64,000 nt of DNA from Stenotrophomonas sp. 364 (GTDB lineage: Bacteria; Pseudomonadota; Gammaproteobacteria; Xanthomonadales; Xanthomonadaceae), in contig NZ_CP047135.1 of NCBI RefSeq assembly GCF_009832905.1, positions 2,024,001 to 2,088,000 of the forward strand. Reading direction: 5' to 3'. The notes beneath the pieces are model-generated. The model did not search any database. It saw only the letters and a list, made by a program, of their open reading frames with translations, and had not been told where the DNA came from. The stretch's first letter is position 1. Each line of letters begins with the position of its first letter. Below are positions 53,591 through 64,000 of this stretch, one piece after another. The position numbers and the translations under genes were made by a program.

Positions 53591-56500
53591 ATGCCCGTCG
53601 CCGTTTCCGCCCCCGTCCCTGCCCGCACGCGCCACCGCGTGGCCGGCGGCTGGCTGCTGCTTGGCTTGCTGCTGGCCGCATGGCCGGCGCTGGCGGCACC
53701 GCTGTCGGCGTACGAGCACACCGCCTGGGTGGTGGGCCAAGGCGCGCCTGGGGATGTGTGGGATATCGCCCAGCCCGCCGACGGCAGCCTGCTGCTGGCC
53801 ACCGGCACCGGGCTGTACCGGTTCGATGGACGCCAGTTCGAGCGCCCCGCGCCGCCCAACGGCAGTACGTTCCCGTCCTCGAACATGACCACCCTCGCGC
53901 TGGATCCCGACGGCACGCTGTGGATTGCCTACTACAACGCCGGGATCAGCCGGCTCGACCGCCACGGCCTCACCCACTATGCGCAGGCACAGGGTCTTCC
54001 GCCCGGACTGGTGCCGCGGATCGAGCGCGATGGCAGCGGGCGGTTGTGGGCTGCGGCCGATGGTGGGCTGCGCTGGTTCGATGGTGAACGCTGGCAGGTA
54101 CCCACCGCCGCGATGGGCATCGGCGATGTACCGGCCCAGTGGCTGCTGCGCGATCAGACGGGGACGCTGTGGGTGATCGCCGCCGGGCGATTATGGCGAC
54201 TGCCAGCGAACGCCGCGCGCTTCGAACCGCTGGCGCTGCCGGTTGCACCGTTTTCATCGCTGGCCCTGCGCGACAACGGGCAGGTGTGGCTGGCCGATCG
54301 CCGACGCGGCGTCATGCCAGTGGCGGATGCGCGCGGCCTGCTGCCCGCCACAGAACGCGACGCGCTGCGTCGGCCCACATTGCTGGCCAAGCGGATCCGG
54401 TTCGCCGCCGATGGCAGCCTGTGGGGCAGTCTGGTCGACAGTGGCGGTATCTTCCGCCTGGATGTCACCGCATCGGCCTCCGCCCCGGTCGAGCGCTTCG
54501 ATGCAGCCCAGGGACTGGCGTCGACCACGGCGGTGCCGGTGCTGGCCGACCGCGAAGGCACGCTGTGGGTCGGCACCAACCTGGGTCTCAACCGGTTCCG
54601 CCCCCATCAGGTCCGCAGCCTGGCGCTCTCGGGCCCCGCCGATCCGCTGCGCACGCTGTACCACGCACCCGACGGACAGGTGTTCGCCTACGGCGCAGAC
54701 CTGCGCCCCATGGCATTGCGCCGTACGCTGCTGCAGGCACCGTCGACCGACCTGCACCGCGCCGCGCTCGCCAGCGACCAACCGCTGTGGGTGGTCGATT
54801 GGGAGGCGCTACTGCTGATACGCGATGGCCAGCCGCACGAACTGCATCCGCCAAGAGTTCCCGCCCCGCGCGAACTGCGCGCGGTGCTGCCGCTGGGTCG
54901 CGACGAAGCGTGGTTCTGCTTTGGCGACCAGCGCGTGATGCACTACCTTCGCGGCCGCTGGGACAGCGATCCGGCGCTGCCCGGACACGCCTGCACCACG
55001 TTGGCGGCCGGCCCGGCCGGGGCCGTGTTGATGGGCTATCCCGACGGCGAGCTGCGCGTACGTCGCCAGCAGGCGTGGCGGCATTACACCCGTGCCGATG
55101 GCCTGCAGGTGGGGCCGATCACCGCCACTGCCATGATCGGCGCGCGGATCTGGGTGGCGGGTGAGAACGGGCTGGCCCTGCTTGGCGACGACGACCGCTT
55201 CCATGCGGCCCAGACCGACACCCCCGGCCTGCTGGAGGGCATCACCGGCATTGTCCGCGACCGCACGGCTTACTACTGGTTCAACGGCAGCCGCGGCCTG
55301 CTGCGGATCGACGCGTCGACCCTGGAGCAGGCGGTACTGCACGGCAGGCCGGTGGAACCGCGGCTGTTCGACCGTGGCGACGGCATGCCCGGCATCGCCG
55401 TGCAGACCACCCCGATGCCCAGCGCGATGCTGGCGGCCGATGGCCTGCTCTGGTTGTCCACCAACCAGGGGCTGGCGTGGATCGACACCGGCGTGGCGCA
55501 GCGCGCCGGTGCTGCCCTGCAGCCGCGTATCGGCGACGTGTCCCATGGGCAGACGCAGCAGCCACTGCGCGACGGGATGGTGTTGCCCGCAGGCACCGCC
55601 CAGCTGCAGATCGACTACCTGGCCCTGGCGTTGAGCCGGCCCGAACGCACCCGCTACCGCTACCGGTTGATCGGGCTGGATGACCATTGGCAGGACGCGG
55701 GCACACTCACCCGCGCGTTCTATACCAATCTGCCCCCGGGTCGCTATCGTTTCGAGGTGATCGCAGCCAACCAGGACATGGTGTGGAGCCCTGTGGCCGC
55801 GACCCGCAGTTTCCACATCGCGCCGATGTGGTACCAGACGCTGTGGTTCAACGCCGCCTGCGTGGTGTTGCTGCTGGCCCTGATCCTGCTGGCCATGCGC
55901 CTGCGCAGCCGTCGCCTGACCCAGCTGGTGCGTGCGCGGCTGCAGGAGCGTCACGCCGAACGCGAGCGTATCGCGCGTGAACTGCACGACACGTTGCTGC
56001 AGGGCACCCAGGGCTTGATCCTGCGCCTGCATGCGGTCAGCCAGGCCAGCCACACCCCGCCGCCGGTCAGGGCCGCATTGGAAGCGGCCATGCAGCAGGC
56101 AGAAAGCGCGCTGGCCGAAGGCCGGGACCGGGTCAGCGCGCTGCGCGACGACAGCGACGGCTACCAGGACCTCGGTGCGGCACTGGTGCAGGTGTACGGC
56201 GAACGCGCCAGCGATGCCAGCAGCCCGGCGCTGCGCCTCAACGTGGAAGGCGCCCCGCTCCCGTTGCGGCGCGCAGCGGCCGAAGAGGTGTACCTGATCG
56301 GTCGCGAGGCCCTGTTGAATGCCCTGCAGCATGCCCACGCCGGCGCCATCGAGATCGAACTGGGTTACGGCATGCGCGGGTTGCGCCTGCATGTGCGCGA
56401 CGATGGGCGCGGCCTGCCCGAAACCATGGCCGAAGGCCACTGGGGACTGGTGGGCATGCGCGAACGCGCCGAACGCCTGGGTGCCCGCCTGCGCTTGTGG

Positions 56501-56607
56501 TCACGCCCGGGGCTGGGCACCGAAGTGGAACTGTTCCTGCCGCGCCACCGCATCTACCGCCGTTCGCCGCGCCGCTGGCGTTGGCCGCGTTTGACTGGAG
56601 AGTCCGT

Positions 56608-56611
<4 letters not shown>
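53591..56611 (+). CDS. Large two-component sensor kinase with periplasmic Reg_prop propellers
   Basis: A 1006-residue kinase. A signal peptide (about 1-36) leads into about 660 residues of Reg_prop-type WD-like blades (DGTLWIAYYNAGISRLDR, EGTLWVGTNLGLNRF and others), then a Y_Y_Y domain, one membrane helix (about 755-775), a HisKA_3 domain with phosphoacceptor His799 (RELHDTLLQG), and an ATPase domain (GLVGMRERAERLGARL). This is the layout of hybrid-like polysaccharide sensors, but without a fused receiver. It overlaps its regulator by four bases (ATGA). The signal may be a carbohydrate or the substrate of the adjacent divergent operon. Confidence 0.92.
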
Positions 56612-57270
<659 letters not shown>

Positions 57271-57282
57271 CCGCCGCGCCGC

Positions 57283-58476
57283 TCAGCGGCGGCGCACCAC
57301 CAGGCTCAGCGCCGCCGTAGCGGTGGCCAGCAACGCCACGCCGGTCCAGCCCCAGTGCGCGAGTGCCAGGCTGCCGAGCGCGCCGCCGCTGGCCATGCCC
57401 AGGAACACCCCGGTGAACAGCAACGCGTTGAGCCGGCTGCGCGCCTCCGGCACCAGGCCGTAGACCAGCGTCTGGTGCGACACCAACGCCGACTGGAAAC
57501 CGAAATCGAACACCACCGCACTGACCGCCAACAGCGGCAGGATCGCCGCACGTGGCAGCCACGCCTCCAGCAACAGCATCGCAAAGCCCGCCAGCGCCAC
57601 CAGGATCGCGATACGTGCCACCGCATGGCTGCCGAGCCGGTCGGCCCAGCGCCCGGCCAGGGGCGCGGCCAGCGCACCGGCAGCGCCGGCGATGCCGAAT
57701 GCGCCGGCCACGGCGCTGCCCACCTGGTAGCGGCTGTGCAGCATCAGCGCCAGCGTCGACCAGAACGCGCTGAACCCTACTGCCAGCAGCCCCTGCGCGA
57801 ACACCGCCCGACGCAGCGCCGGTTGCCCGCGCCACAAGGCCACCAGCGAGCCCAGCAGCGCCGGGTAGCCCAGCGTGGTGGTGGGTGCGAAACGTGGCAA
57901 CGCGCGCGCCAGTGCCAGGGCAATGAGCACCACCGAAACTGCCGCCAGGGCGAACATGCTGCGCCACCCCAGCCACTGCGCGACCAGTCCGCTGGCCACG
58001 CGTGAGAGCAGGATGCCCAGCAGCAACCCGGTCATTACCTTGCCGACGACGCTGCCGCGCTCGGCCGCCGGTGCCAGGCTGGCCGCAGCGGGCACCACGT
58101 CCTGGGCCATGGTCGCGGTCACGCCGATCAGCAGGCTGGCCAGCAGCAGGGTCGGCAGGCTGCCGGCGAGCGCGGCCCCGGCCAGCATCAACGCCAGCAA
58201 CACGGCCTTGGCCAGGATCAGCCGGCGCCGGTCGAAGCGGTCGCCCAGTGGGGCCAGCAGCAGGATCCCCAGCGCGTAGCCGAGCTGGGTCAGCGTGGGC
58301 ACCATGCCGGTGGCGGCAGGCGCGGCGCCGAGGTCTGGGCCGATCACCCCGAGCATCGGCTGGCTGTAGTAGATCGAGGCGACCGAGAAGCCGGCCCCGG
58401 CCGCCATGGCCAGGATCAGGCGCGGCGCAACAGTGGGCGTGGCCGGTGCCACGACAGGGATATGCGTACTGGACAT
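57283..58476 (-). CDS. MFS transporter (drug/sugar exporter type)
   Basis: A 397-residue, 12-helix MFS protein with the loop LLLAPLGDRFDRRRLILAK and SVASIYYSQPMLGVIG near the start, as in AraJ/NepI-like exporters. It is divergent from a LysR gene by 98 bases and probably controlled by it. An alternative ATG lies at 58488. The 12 bases to the convergent response-regulator gene form a GC-rich hairpin that could end both transcripts. Confidence 0.86.
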   Translation of the reverse strand: MSSTHIPVVAPATPTVAPRLILAMAAGAGFSVASIYYSQPMLGVIGPDLGAAPAATGMVPTLTQLGYALGILLLAPLGDRFDRRRLILAKAVLLALMLAGAALAGSLPTLLLASLLIGVTATMAQDVVPAAASLAPAAERGSVVGKVMTGLLLGILLSRVASGLVAQWLGWRSMFALAAVSVVLIALALARALPRFAPTTTLGYPALLGSLVALWRGQPALRRAVFAQGLLAVGFSAFWSTLALMLHSRYQVGSAVAGAFGIAGAAGALAAPLAGRWADRLGSHAVARIAILVALAGFAMLLLEAWLPRAAILPLLAVSAVVFDFGFQSALVSHQTLVYGLVPEARSRLNALLFTGVFLGMASGGALGSLALAHWGWTGVALLATATAALSLVVRRR

Positions 58477-58574
58477 GATCAGTTCCATGCGGGGGAAGAC
58501 GATGGCGCCAGCATCGGCCCTGAGGATCCGCCCGTGTAGTAGGCTGGCGCACATATCGCCCATACGCAGAACGC

Positions 58575-59522
58575 ATGATCATTCCAACCAGCACCGCCGG
58601 TGCCGACCGGATCGACCTGCTGCGCACCTTCGTGCGCATCGTTGAAAGTGGCAGCCTGTCGGCAGCTGCTGTGCAGCTGGGCACCACCCAGCCCACCGTG
58701 AGCCGCCGCCTGCAGGCGCTGGAGCGGCTGTTCGGCCTGCAGCTGCTCAAACGATCCACCCATCGCATGACGCTGACCGACGACGGCCAACGCTGCTTCG
58801 TGCATGCGCAATCGCTGGTTGCCGACTGGGAGGCGATCCAGGCCGACCTGCGTGGCGAAGTGGACGTGCCGCGCGGGCGCCTGCGCGTGGTGGTGCCCCA
58901 CGCCTTCGGGCAGGCCCAGTTGCTGGAGCCGATGCTGCAGTTCCTGGCGCGCTATCCGCAGGTCACCCTGGACTGGATGCTGGAAGACCGCCATCCCGAC
59001 TTCATCGCCGAGGGCATCGACTGCGCGATCCGGGTGGGGACAGTGGACGCCCCGTACCTGGTCGCGGTGCCGCTCGCCGAAGTGCCGCGTATCGCGGTGG
59101 CCGCGCCGTCCCTGGTCGGCACGGCCGATGTGCGCGACCCGGCGTTGCCGGGCACGCTGCCATGGATCGCGCTGACCACGTACTACCGCGAGCGCGTCAC
59201 CCTGCTGGCGGCCGATGGTGGTCCGGCGCTGCAGATCGACATCCAGCCGCGGCTGCTCACCGACAACCTGTTCGTGGTGCGCCAGGCGGCGCTGGCCGGA
59301 TTGGGCGCGGCGGTGGTGTCGGCGTGGCTGGTGAGCGATGAGCTGCGCACGGGCCGGTTGCTGCGCCTGCTGCCCGAGCGCGAAGCACCGCCGCTGCCCG
59401 TGCACCTGGTGTACCCGTCTGCCCGGCAGATTCCGAGTCGGCTGCGGGCCTTCATCGACGCGATGAAGGCCTGCCTGCCGCACACCCACGGCATGCGCAT
59501 CCCGCCTCCACCCCCGCGTTGA
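58575..59522 (+). CDS. LysR-type regulator divergent from an MFS gene
   Basis: A 315-residue LysR protein, winged helix VESGSLSAAAVQLGTTQPTVSRRLQALE, effector domain of the CrgA type, and a Pro/Arg-rich C-terminal end. It probably controls the divergent MFS exporter. Confidence 0.88.
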   Translation: MIIPTSTAGADRIDLLRTFVRIVESGSLSAAAVQLGTTQPTVSRRLQALERLFGLQLLKRSTHRMTLTDDGQRCFVHAQSLVADWEAIQADLRGEVDVPRGRLRVVVPHAFGQAQLLEPMLQFLARYPQVTLDWMLEDRHPDFIAEGIDCAIRVGTVDAPYLVAVPLAEVPRIAVAAPSLVGTADVRDPALPGTLPWIALTTYYRERVTLLAADGGPALQIDIQPRLLTDNLFVVRQAALAGLGAAVVSAWLVSDELRTGRLLRLLPEREAPPLPVHLVYPSARQIPSRLRAFIDAMKACLPHTHGMRIPPPPPR

Positions 59523-59571
59523 GGCGTGGCCGGCGGCCGTCATGGCATGGCCGGAAATTGCAAAGCCTTAC

Positions 59572-59592
59572 TAACATAGCCTCTGCTATATT
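59572..59592. promoter_or_regulatory. MntR box of mntH
   Basis: TAACATAGCCTCTGCTATATT is nearly the E. coli MntR operator (AAACATAGCAAAGGCTATGTTT): arms ACATAGC and GCTATAT with a 4-base centre. It lies 82 bases before the preferred mntH ATG, where a promoter would be. Manganese repression is therefore expected. Confidence 0.78.
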
Positions 59593-59673
59593 GCGGCCGT
59601 GGACATCCAACGCCGCCCCGACACTGCTTCTGCCTGGCCTTCTTCGGACGGCCACAGCCCCAGCCTGGGCGAC

Positions 59674-60945
59674 ATGAACGCCAGCGTCGCCGTCCCCCAC
59701 GGCGGGCACTGGTGGTTCCGACTGTTGGCCTTCCTGGGCCCGGGTTACATGGTGTCGGTGGGCTACATGGACCCGGGAAACTGGGCTACCGATATCGCCG
59801 GCGGCGCCCGGTTCGGCTACCTGCTACTGTCGGTGATCCTGCTGTCCAACCTGATGGCCATCGTGCTCCAGGGGCTGTCGGCGCGGCTCGGCATCGCCAC
59901 CGGGCGCGACCTCGCCCAGGCTTGCCGCGAGCACTACTCGCGCCCGGTCACCCTGGGCCTGTGGCTGCTCTGCGAAATCGCGATCATCGCCTGCGACCTG
60001 GCCGAAGTAATCGGCACGGCCATCGCGCTCAAGTTGTTGTTCGGCATTCCGCTGCTGGCCGGGGCGATCATCACCGCCATCGACGTGGTGCTGGTGCTGT
60101 GGCTGATGAACCGTGGCTTCCGTGCGCTGGAAGCGTTCGTGATCGCGCTGCTGCTGGTGATCTTTGCGTGCTTCGCGATCCAGATCGCCTTCGCCGCGCC
60201 GCCGCTGCAGGCCGTGCTCGGCGGCTTCATTCCCCGCGCCGAGGTGGTCACCAACCCGCATGCCCTGTACCTGGCCATCGGGATCATCGGCGCCACGGTG
60301 ATGCCGCACAACCTGTACCTGCATTCGTCCATCGTGCAGACCCGTGCCTACCCGCGCACCGACCCCGGCCGTCGCAGCGCGCTGCGCTGGGCAGTGACCG
60401 ACAGCACCATCGCCTTGATGCTGGCGCTGTTCATCAATGCCTCGATCCTGATCCTGGCCGCAGCGGTCTTCCACGCGCACGGGCGCACCGACGTACAGGA
60501 GATCGAGCAGGCCTACGAACTGTTGGCGCCCATGCTCGGCGTGGGGCTGGCCTCGACCCTGTTCGCGGTCGCCCTGCTCGCCTCCGGCATCAACTCCACG
60601 GTGACCGCCACGCTGGCCGGGCAGATCGTGATGGAGGGCTTTCTGCGCCTGCGCATCGCCCCGTGGGCACGCCGCCTGATCACCCGCGGCATCGCGATCG
60701 TGCCGGTGGTGATCGTCACCGCGATCTACGGCGAACAGGGCACCGCGCGGCTGCTGGTGCTCAGCCAGGTGCTGCTGTCGATGCAGTTGCCCTTCGCGGT
60801 GATTCCGCTGGTGCGGTTCGTCTCGGACAAGGCCAAGATGGGCGCGCTGGTGGCGCCGCGCTGGCTGATCGCGCTGTCGTGGGTGATCGCCGCGATCATC
60901 CTGGTGCTCAACGTGAAGCTGCTGGTGGATACGGTCGCGGGCTGA
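59674..60945 (+). CDS. mntH: Nramp-type manganese/divalent metal transporter
   Basis: A 423-residue proton-coupled Mn2+ importer with 11 helices. The metal-binding motifs of the Nramp family are present: [10 protein letters not shown] in helix 1 and [10 protein letters not shown] in helix 6. A GTG at 59599 is in frame and would add 25 residues, but it lies just seven bases behind the MntR box, where the promoter should be, so the ATG at 59674 is preferred. It stands alone, with a pseudogene region downstream. Confidence 0.93.
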   Translation: MNASVAVPHGGHWWFRLLAFLGPGYMVSVGYMDPGNWATDIAGGARFGYLLLSVILLSNLMAIVLQGLSARLGIATGRDLAQACREHYSRPVTLGLWLLCEIAIIACDLAEVIGTAIALKLLFGIPLLAGAIITAIDVVLVLWLMNRGFRALEAFVIALLLVIFACFAIQIAFAAPPLQAVLGGFIPRAEVVTNPHALYLAIGIIGATVMPHNLYLHSSIVQTRAYPRTDPGRRSALRWAVTDSTIALMLALFINASILILAAAVFHAHGRTDVQEIEQAYELLAPMLGVGLASTLFAVALLASGINSTVTATLAGQIVMEGFLRLRIAPWARRLITRGIAIVPVVIVTAIYGEQGTARLLVLSQVLLSMQLPFAVIPLVRFVSDKAKMGALVAPRWLIALSWVIAAIILVLNVKLLVDTVAG

Positions 60946-61121
60946 ACCCGGACCTGTTCCCGGGCCGCGTACAGCGCGACGCCCAAGGACACATCCAGAT
61001 CATCACCAATCAGTACGTCAACCCAGGGCGAGCTCGAAACGTCGGGTATCGACCTGGACATCAGCCGGACGTTTCGCAGGGTGCATCCTCTGCCAGCGAT
61101 TCACAGACCCAAGGAACCTTC

Positions 61122-61495
61122 ATGAACCAGATCTGCACCGCGGGCCTTCTCATCGCCCTCCTGGTCGCGCCCGCGCAGGCAGCCGGTCAGAAGGAGGTGG
61201 ATACCCGTCGGCTGACGCTGGTCGAAGAGAACCACGCCGAGGTCACCCGGGAGGAACAGCGCTACACGGTCGACAGTTACATCATGCCGTTTCAACAGCC
61301 CTAGTACGTCCTTGTCCGCAGCGTCGCACACCAGCCGATCAAGAAGCAGGAAGCGGCGTCGATTGCGGTGGAGTACATCGCCCCACGGGGCTGCACCACG
61401 CCGATTTCCCGCTGGGAAGACCTGGGCGACGCCAACGCCGATGAAACCCAGTGGCTGATCGGGATTGAATGCTGGGCGAGCGCTTCCTGCCCTAG
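61122..61495 (+). pseudogene. Small secreted protein interrupted by an in-frame amber stop
   Basis: An ATG with AAGGA upstream opens 60 codons with a signal peptide (ICTAGLLIALLVAPAQAAG) and ends at TAG 61302-61304. The same frame then continues with protein-like sequence (YVLVRSVAHQP, VEYIAPRGCTTPISRWEDL, DETQWLIGIECW). A shift near 61470 would end it naturally as GERFLP-stop at 61495. The continuation argues for a broken gene of about 120 residues rather than a true 60-residue protein. A suppressed or read-through stop, or a sequencing error, are alternatives. I do not recognise the family. Confidence 0.6.
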
Positions 61496-61514
61496 CCCGC
61501 GCAGCGGCGCGCGC

Positions 61515-61910
61515 TCACCCTGCACGCGTGGCCACCCGCATCAGGGCGCGGAACCGGCTGCACTTCAGGTGGCGGGCGGCGCGGCAGGCAGCCGCGTGGC
61601 GCAGCCCGTCGCGCATGGCGGTCATGCGCTGGATGCTGGCGTCCAGTTCATCGGCCTTGGCGGCCAGCCGTGCGCGATCGATGGCGGCGCCCCCCTCGAC
61701 GGCCAGCATTGCCCCGATGTCGGCCAGCGACAGACCGGCCGCGCGCCCCAGCGCAATCAGCGCGATGCGCTCGAGCACGCTCGCGGCGAACACCCGGCGC
61801 AGGCCATGGCGGCCGATCGGCTGGATCAGCCCCTTCTGCTCGTAATAGCGCAACGCGGATGCGGCCAGGCCAGTGCGACGGGCCACCTCGGCAATATCCA
61901 GTTCCTGCAT
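61515..61910 (-). CDS. MerR family regulator
   Basis: A 131-residue MerR protein. The N-terminal winged helix (LDIAEVARRTGLAASALRYYEQKGLI) is typical, then a coiled-coil and a C-terminal CRAARHLKCSRF segment with two cysteines, as in MerR relatives of the redox or metal type. It lacks the SoxR four-cysteine FeS motif. It faces the frameshifted methyltransferase across a SoxR-like operator. Confidence 0.88.
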   Translation of the reverse strand: MQELDIAEVARRTGLAASALRYYEQKGLIQPIGRHGLRRVFAASVLERIALIALGRAAGLSLADIGAMLAVEGGAAIDRARLAAKADELDASIQRMTAMRDGLRHAAACRAARHLKCSRFRALMRVATRAG

Positions 61911-61914
61911 CGGC

Positions 61915-61941
61915 TTGACCTCAAGTGCACTTGAAGTGGCA
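61915..61941 (+). promoter_or_regulatory. MerR-type promoter with SoxR-like palindrome
   Basis: A -35 box TTGACC (61915-61920) is followed by a palindrome CCTCAAGTGCACTTGAAG (61919-61936), close to the SoxR site CCTCAAGTTAACTTGAGG. A -10 region then lies at a spacing of about 19 bases, the over-long spacer that MerR-family activators correct. It points toward the methyltransferase pseudogene and also overlaps the start region of the MerR gene. Confidence 0.65.
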
Positions 61942-61986
61942 GAGTGCGGGCATCCCTACCCGGCTGGCAAGGCCAGAACGCCCCTT

Positions 61987-62821
61987 ATGACCGACACCAC
62001 GCAACACGCCCTCTGGAATGGACCCGCCGGGGATGCCTGGGTACTGGCCCAGCCCGTGCTCGATGACATGTTCGCGCCGTTTGCCGATCACTTGGCCCAG
62101 GGCGTTCCGCGCGGTGCGCCATGGAAGGTGCTGGACGTCGGTTGCGGCACCGGTGCGGTCAGCCTGTCCATCGCGGCACGGCTGGGCGCTGGCGGCCACT
62201 GCACCGGGCTGGACATCTCCGCGGCCATGGTCGGAGATGGCGCGCGAGCGCGCACGCAGCGCCGCGTACCCGGTGGACTTCATCGCCGCCGATGCGCAGC
62301 GTCACGTATTCGCCCCGGCCGGAGTCGATCACGTGGTGTCACGCTTTGGTGTGATGTTCTTCGACGACCCGGTGCAGGCCTTCACCGGCCTGCGCGCGGC
62401 CACCCGCAGCGGCGGCAAGCTGCATGCGCTGGCGTGGCGCGCCCCGGCCGAAAATGCGTTCATGACCGCCGCCGAACGGGCCGCCGCGCCCCTGCTGGCG
62501 CTGCCCCCACGCTCGGCCGATGGGCCGGGGCAGTTCGCCTTCGCCGATCGCCAGCGCGTCCTCGACATCCTGGCCGACAGTGGCTGGCGCGATATCGAGG
62601 TGACGGCCGTGGACGAGGTCTGCAGCATCCGCACCGCCGACCTGCAGCGCTACGTGTCTTTGCTGGGGCCGGTGGGCGGCGTGCTGCGCGACCCGCGGAT
62701 CGACGCAGCGCTGCGTGCGCAGGTACTGCAGGTGGTAGTGCAGGCCTTCGCGCCGTTCGTGCAGGGCGACCGCGTGGCATTCGGGGCGGCATGCTGGGCG
62801 CTGCGCGCGGTGGCGCCCTGA
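61987..62821 (+). pseudogene. SAM methyltransferase with a one-base frameshift
   Basis: The first frame (from 61987) encodes MTDTTQHALWNGPAGDAW and a SAM-binding core VLDVGCGTGAVSL up to LDISAAMV; the rest continues in another frame (EMARERARSAAYPVDFIAADAQ and SRFGVMFFDDPVQAF) to a stop at 62821. Removing one G at 62233-62234 restores one protein of about 277 residues. It is a UbiE/YcgJ-like small-molecule methyltransferase. Either a recent mutation or a sequencing error explains the break. It is the likely target of the neighbouring MerR regulator. Confidence 0.8.
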
Positions 62822-62857
62822 CCGCACGTGCCGTGTCTGCGGCGGTGCCGCCCGGGG

Positions 62858-64000
62858 TCAGCGGGGCGGCACGCGCATCAACCACGCCGTTGCCAGCATC
62901 GCCAGCAGGGCCATCAGCGCGGCAGCGATGAACGCGTACCCAGCGCCCTGTGCATACGCCGCGCGTGCCAGCACGCCGAGTGCATCCGACGCGGTCGACA
63001 GCTCGCCGACCACCACCCGTTCCAGCAGCGCCGGCGACACCGGGCTGCCGGCGGCGGTCAATGCGGCGTCGGCAGCCGCCCGCACATGGCTGGACAGCAC
63101 CGCGCCCAACGTCGCAAACCCGATCAGGATGCCGGAGAAGCGTGCGGTGGTACTGATGCCAGACGCCATGCCGGCCCGGTCCGGGGGAATCACGCTCATG
63201 ATCGCCTTCTGCGTTTCACCGTTGAGCAGGCCGCCACCACTGCCCAGCACCGCCATCGCCAGCAACAGCCCCGGGCCGCTGTGCTGCCACAGCGACAGCG
63301 CGATGCCCAGGTTGCCAAGCACCGCCACGCCCAGGCCCAGCGCGAGGATTTTCCCCGAGTGCCAGTGCGCACCCAGGCGCCGACCGAGGAACGGCAGCAG
63401 CAGCATCGCCAGCGCGAACGGCAGCATGTGCAGGCCGGCCTGCAGCACGCTGTCGCCGCGGACGTTCTGCAGCAGCAACGGCAGCAGCGAGGCCATCACC
63501 TGCACTGCGGCCGCATAGGCGAACATTGCGATCACCGCGCCCACCAGCGCCGGTATCCGGAACAAGCGCAGGTCCAGCATCGGCTGCACACGGCGCCGTT
63601 CCACGCCGATGAAGGCGGCGCCCAGCACCACGCCGGATGCCAGCCAGGGCAGTACGGCGGTGCTGGTCCAGCCTTCCACCGGGCCGCGGATCAATGCCCA
63701 CGTCCACGACAGCATGCTGCCGGCAAACAGCACTACACCGGCCACGTCGATGCGACGACGCACCGGGTCGCGCGACTCGGGCACGTAGCATCCGCTCAGT
63801 GCCGCGAGCAACAGGCACAGCGGCAGATTGATGTGGAACGCCCACCGCCAGCCCAGCCAGGTGGCGATGGCGCCGCCGATCAGCGGCGCCAGCACCATGG
63901 TCAGGCCCATGATCGCGCCCCATATCGCCCAGGCCCGGGCACGGCGCGCGGGGTCCTGGTGGGCATGGCCGATCAGCGACAGCGCCGGGGCCAGCATGAA
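62858..64000 (-). CDS. DHA2-type MFS exporter, N-terminus outside the window
   Basis: The visible 380 residues are the C-terminal part of a 14-helix DHA2 drug/proton antiporter of the EmrB type: loop GLTMVLAPLIGGAIATWLGWRW (motif C), then further helices ending AWLMRVPPR. The frame runs off the window at 64000, so the start lies beyond it; an internal ATG at 63997 is not the start. It converges on the methyltransferase pseudogene. Confidence 0.85.
   Translation of the reverse strand, partial: FMLAPALSLIGHAHQDPARRARAWAIWGAIMGLTMVLAPLIGGAIATWLGWRWAFHINLPLCLLLAALSGCYVPESRDPVRRRIDVAGVVLFAGSMLSWTWALIRGPVEGWTSTAVLPWLASGVVLGAAFIGVERRRVQPMLDLRLFRIPALVGAVIAMFAYAAAVQVMASLLPLLLQNVRGDSVLQAGLHMLPFALAMLLLPFLGRRLGAHWHSGKILALGLGVAVLGNLGIALSLWQHSGPGLLLAMAVLGSGGGLLNGETQKAIMSVIPPDRAGMASGISTTARFSGILIGFATLGAVLSSHVRAAADAALTAAGSPVSPALLERVVVGELSTASDALGVLARAAYAQGAGYAFIAAALMALLAMLATAWLMRVPPR

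Noticed and set aside
59599..59673. GTG start of mntH at 59599
   Set aside because: It is seven bases from the MntR box and lacks a ribosome binding site; the ATG at 59674 fits the family length.
61122..61304. A genuine 60-residue secreted protein
   Set aside because: Coding-like sequence continues in frame past the stop, so a broken longer gene is more likely.

Overview
The window looks like chromosomal DNA of a Stenotrophomonas species (S. maltophilia complex, Xanthomonadaceae). The main clue is many short hairpins that start with GTAG and carry the stem AGCCGACC/GGTCGGCT in the gaps between genes. These are the SMAG (S. maltophilia GTAG) REP-type repeats. High GC, xanthomonad-like proteins and a split-entB catecholate siderophore operon agree. 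I see no tRNA or rRNA gene, prophage, integrase or CRISPR array.

Layout. (1) 0-2.1 kb: the end of an unknown gene and a regulator that fuses a degenerate sigma-54-activator-like ATPase to an AraC DNA-binding domain. (2) 2.3-6.9 kb: a four-gene operon, DUF3348 / MotA-like protein with a long repetitive cytoplasmic tail (DUF802) / MotB-like OmpA protein / DUF2894. This is a Zorya-like proton-motor cassette and the best candidate for an unusual system. (3) 6.9-11.1 kb: a magnesium-starvation locus with a palindrome, a tiny Asp-Pro-rich leader ORF resembling MgtL, a small MgtE-N-like protein, MgtA and MgtC. (4) 11.2-14.6 kb: a FixL/FixJ-like two-component pair and a thioredoxin-fold lipoprotein, followed by a dense SMAG array. 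(5) 15.2-24.8 kb: a translationally coupled catecholate siderophore operon (exporter, entC, entE, split entB, entF, entA) with a possible Fur site. (6) 25.1-27.1 kb: an orphan ATP-synthase epsilon-like gene and a DASS anion transporter. (7) 27.2-31.8 kb: class Ia ribonucleotide reductase (nrdA, nrdB) with a flavodoxin and a CPGC thioredoxin, behind candidate NrdR boxes.

(8) 31.9-45 kb: small accessory modules. Several are an enzyme or transporter gene next to a divergent LysR gene; mdtJI, a DeoR/MFS pair, an M14 peptidase, a methyltransferase behind a perfect palindrome, and a quinone oxidoreductase are included. (9) 45.2-46.7 kb: a haloperoxidase-like hydrolase with two plausible starts, a strong terminator, and a gene-free stretch holding two opposed copies of a long structured inverted-repeat element. 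(10) 46.7-53.5 kb: a compact catabolic-looking operon (AraC regulator, YcaC-like hydrolase, DoxX, YtcJ-like amidohydrolase, outer-membrane porin, MFS carrier fused to a monooxygenase-like domain). It is flanked by a large propeller-type sensor kinase and its response regulator. (11) 57.3-64 kb: an MFS/LysR pair, mntH behind a near-perfect MntR box, an interrupted small secreted protein, a MerR regulator with a SoxR-like operator facing a frameshifted methyltransferase, and a truncated DHA2-type exporter.

Two patterns recur. Four genes end on a TAG that is part of the GTAG of an adjoining SMAG repeat, so these repeats sit exactly on gene ends. Translational coupling by ATGA or TGATG overlaps is common (ent, mgt, DUF802, mdtJI and the 46.7-53 kb operon).
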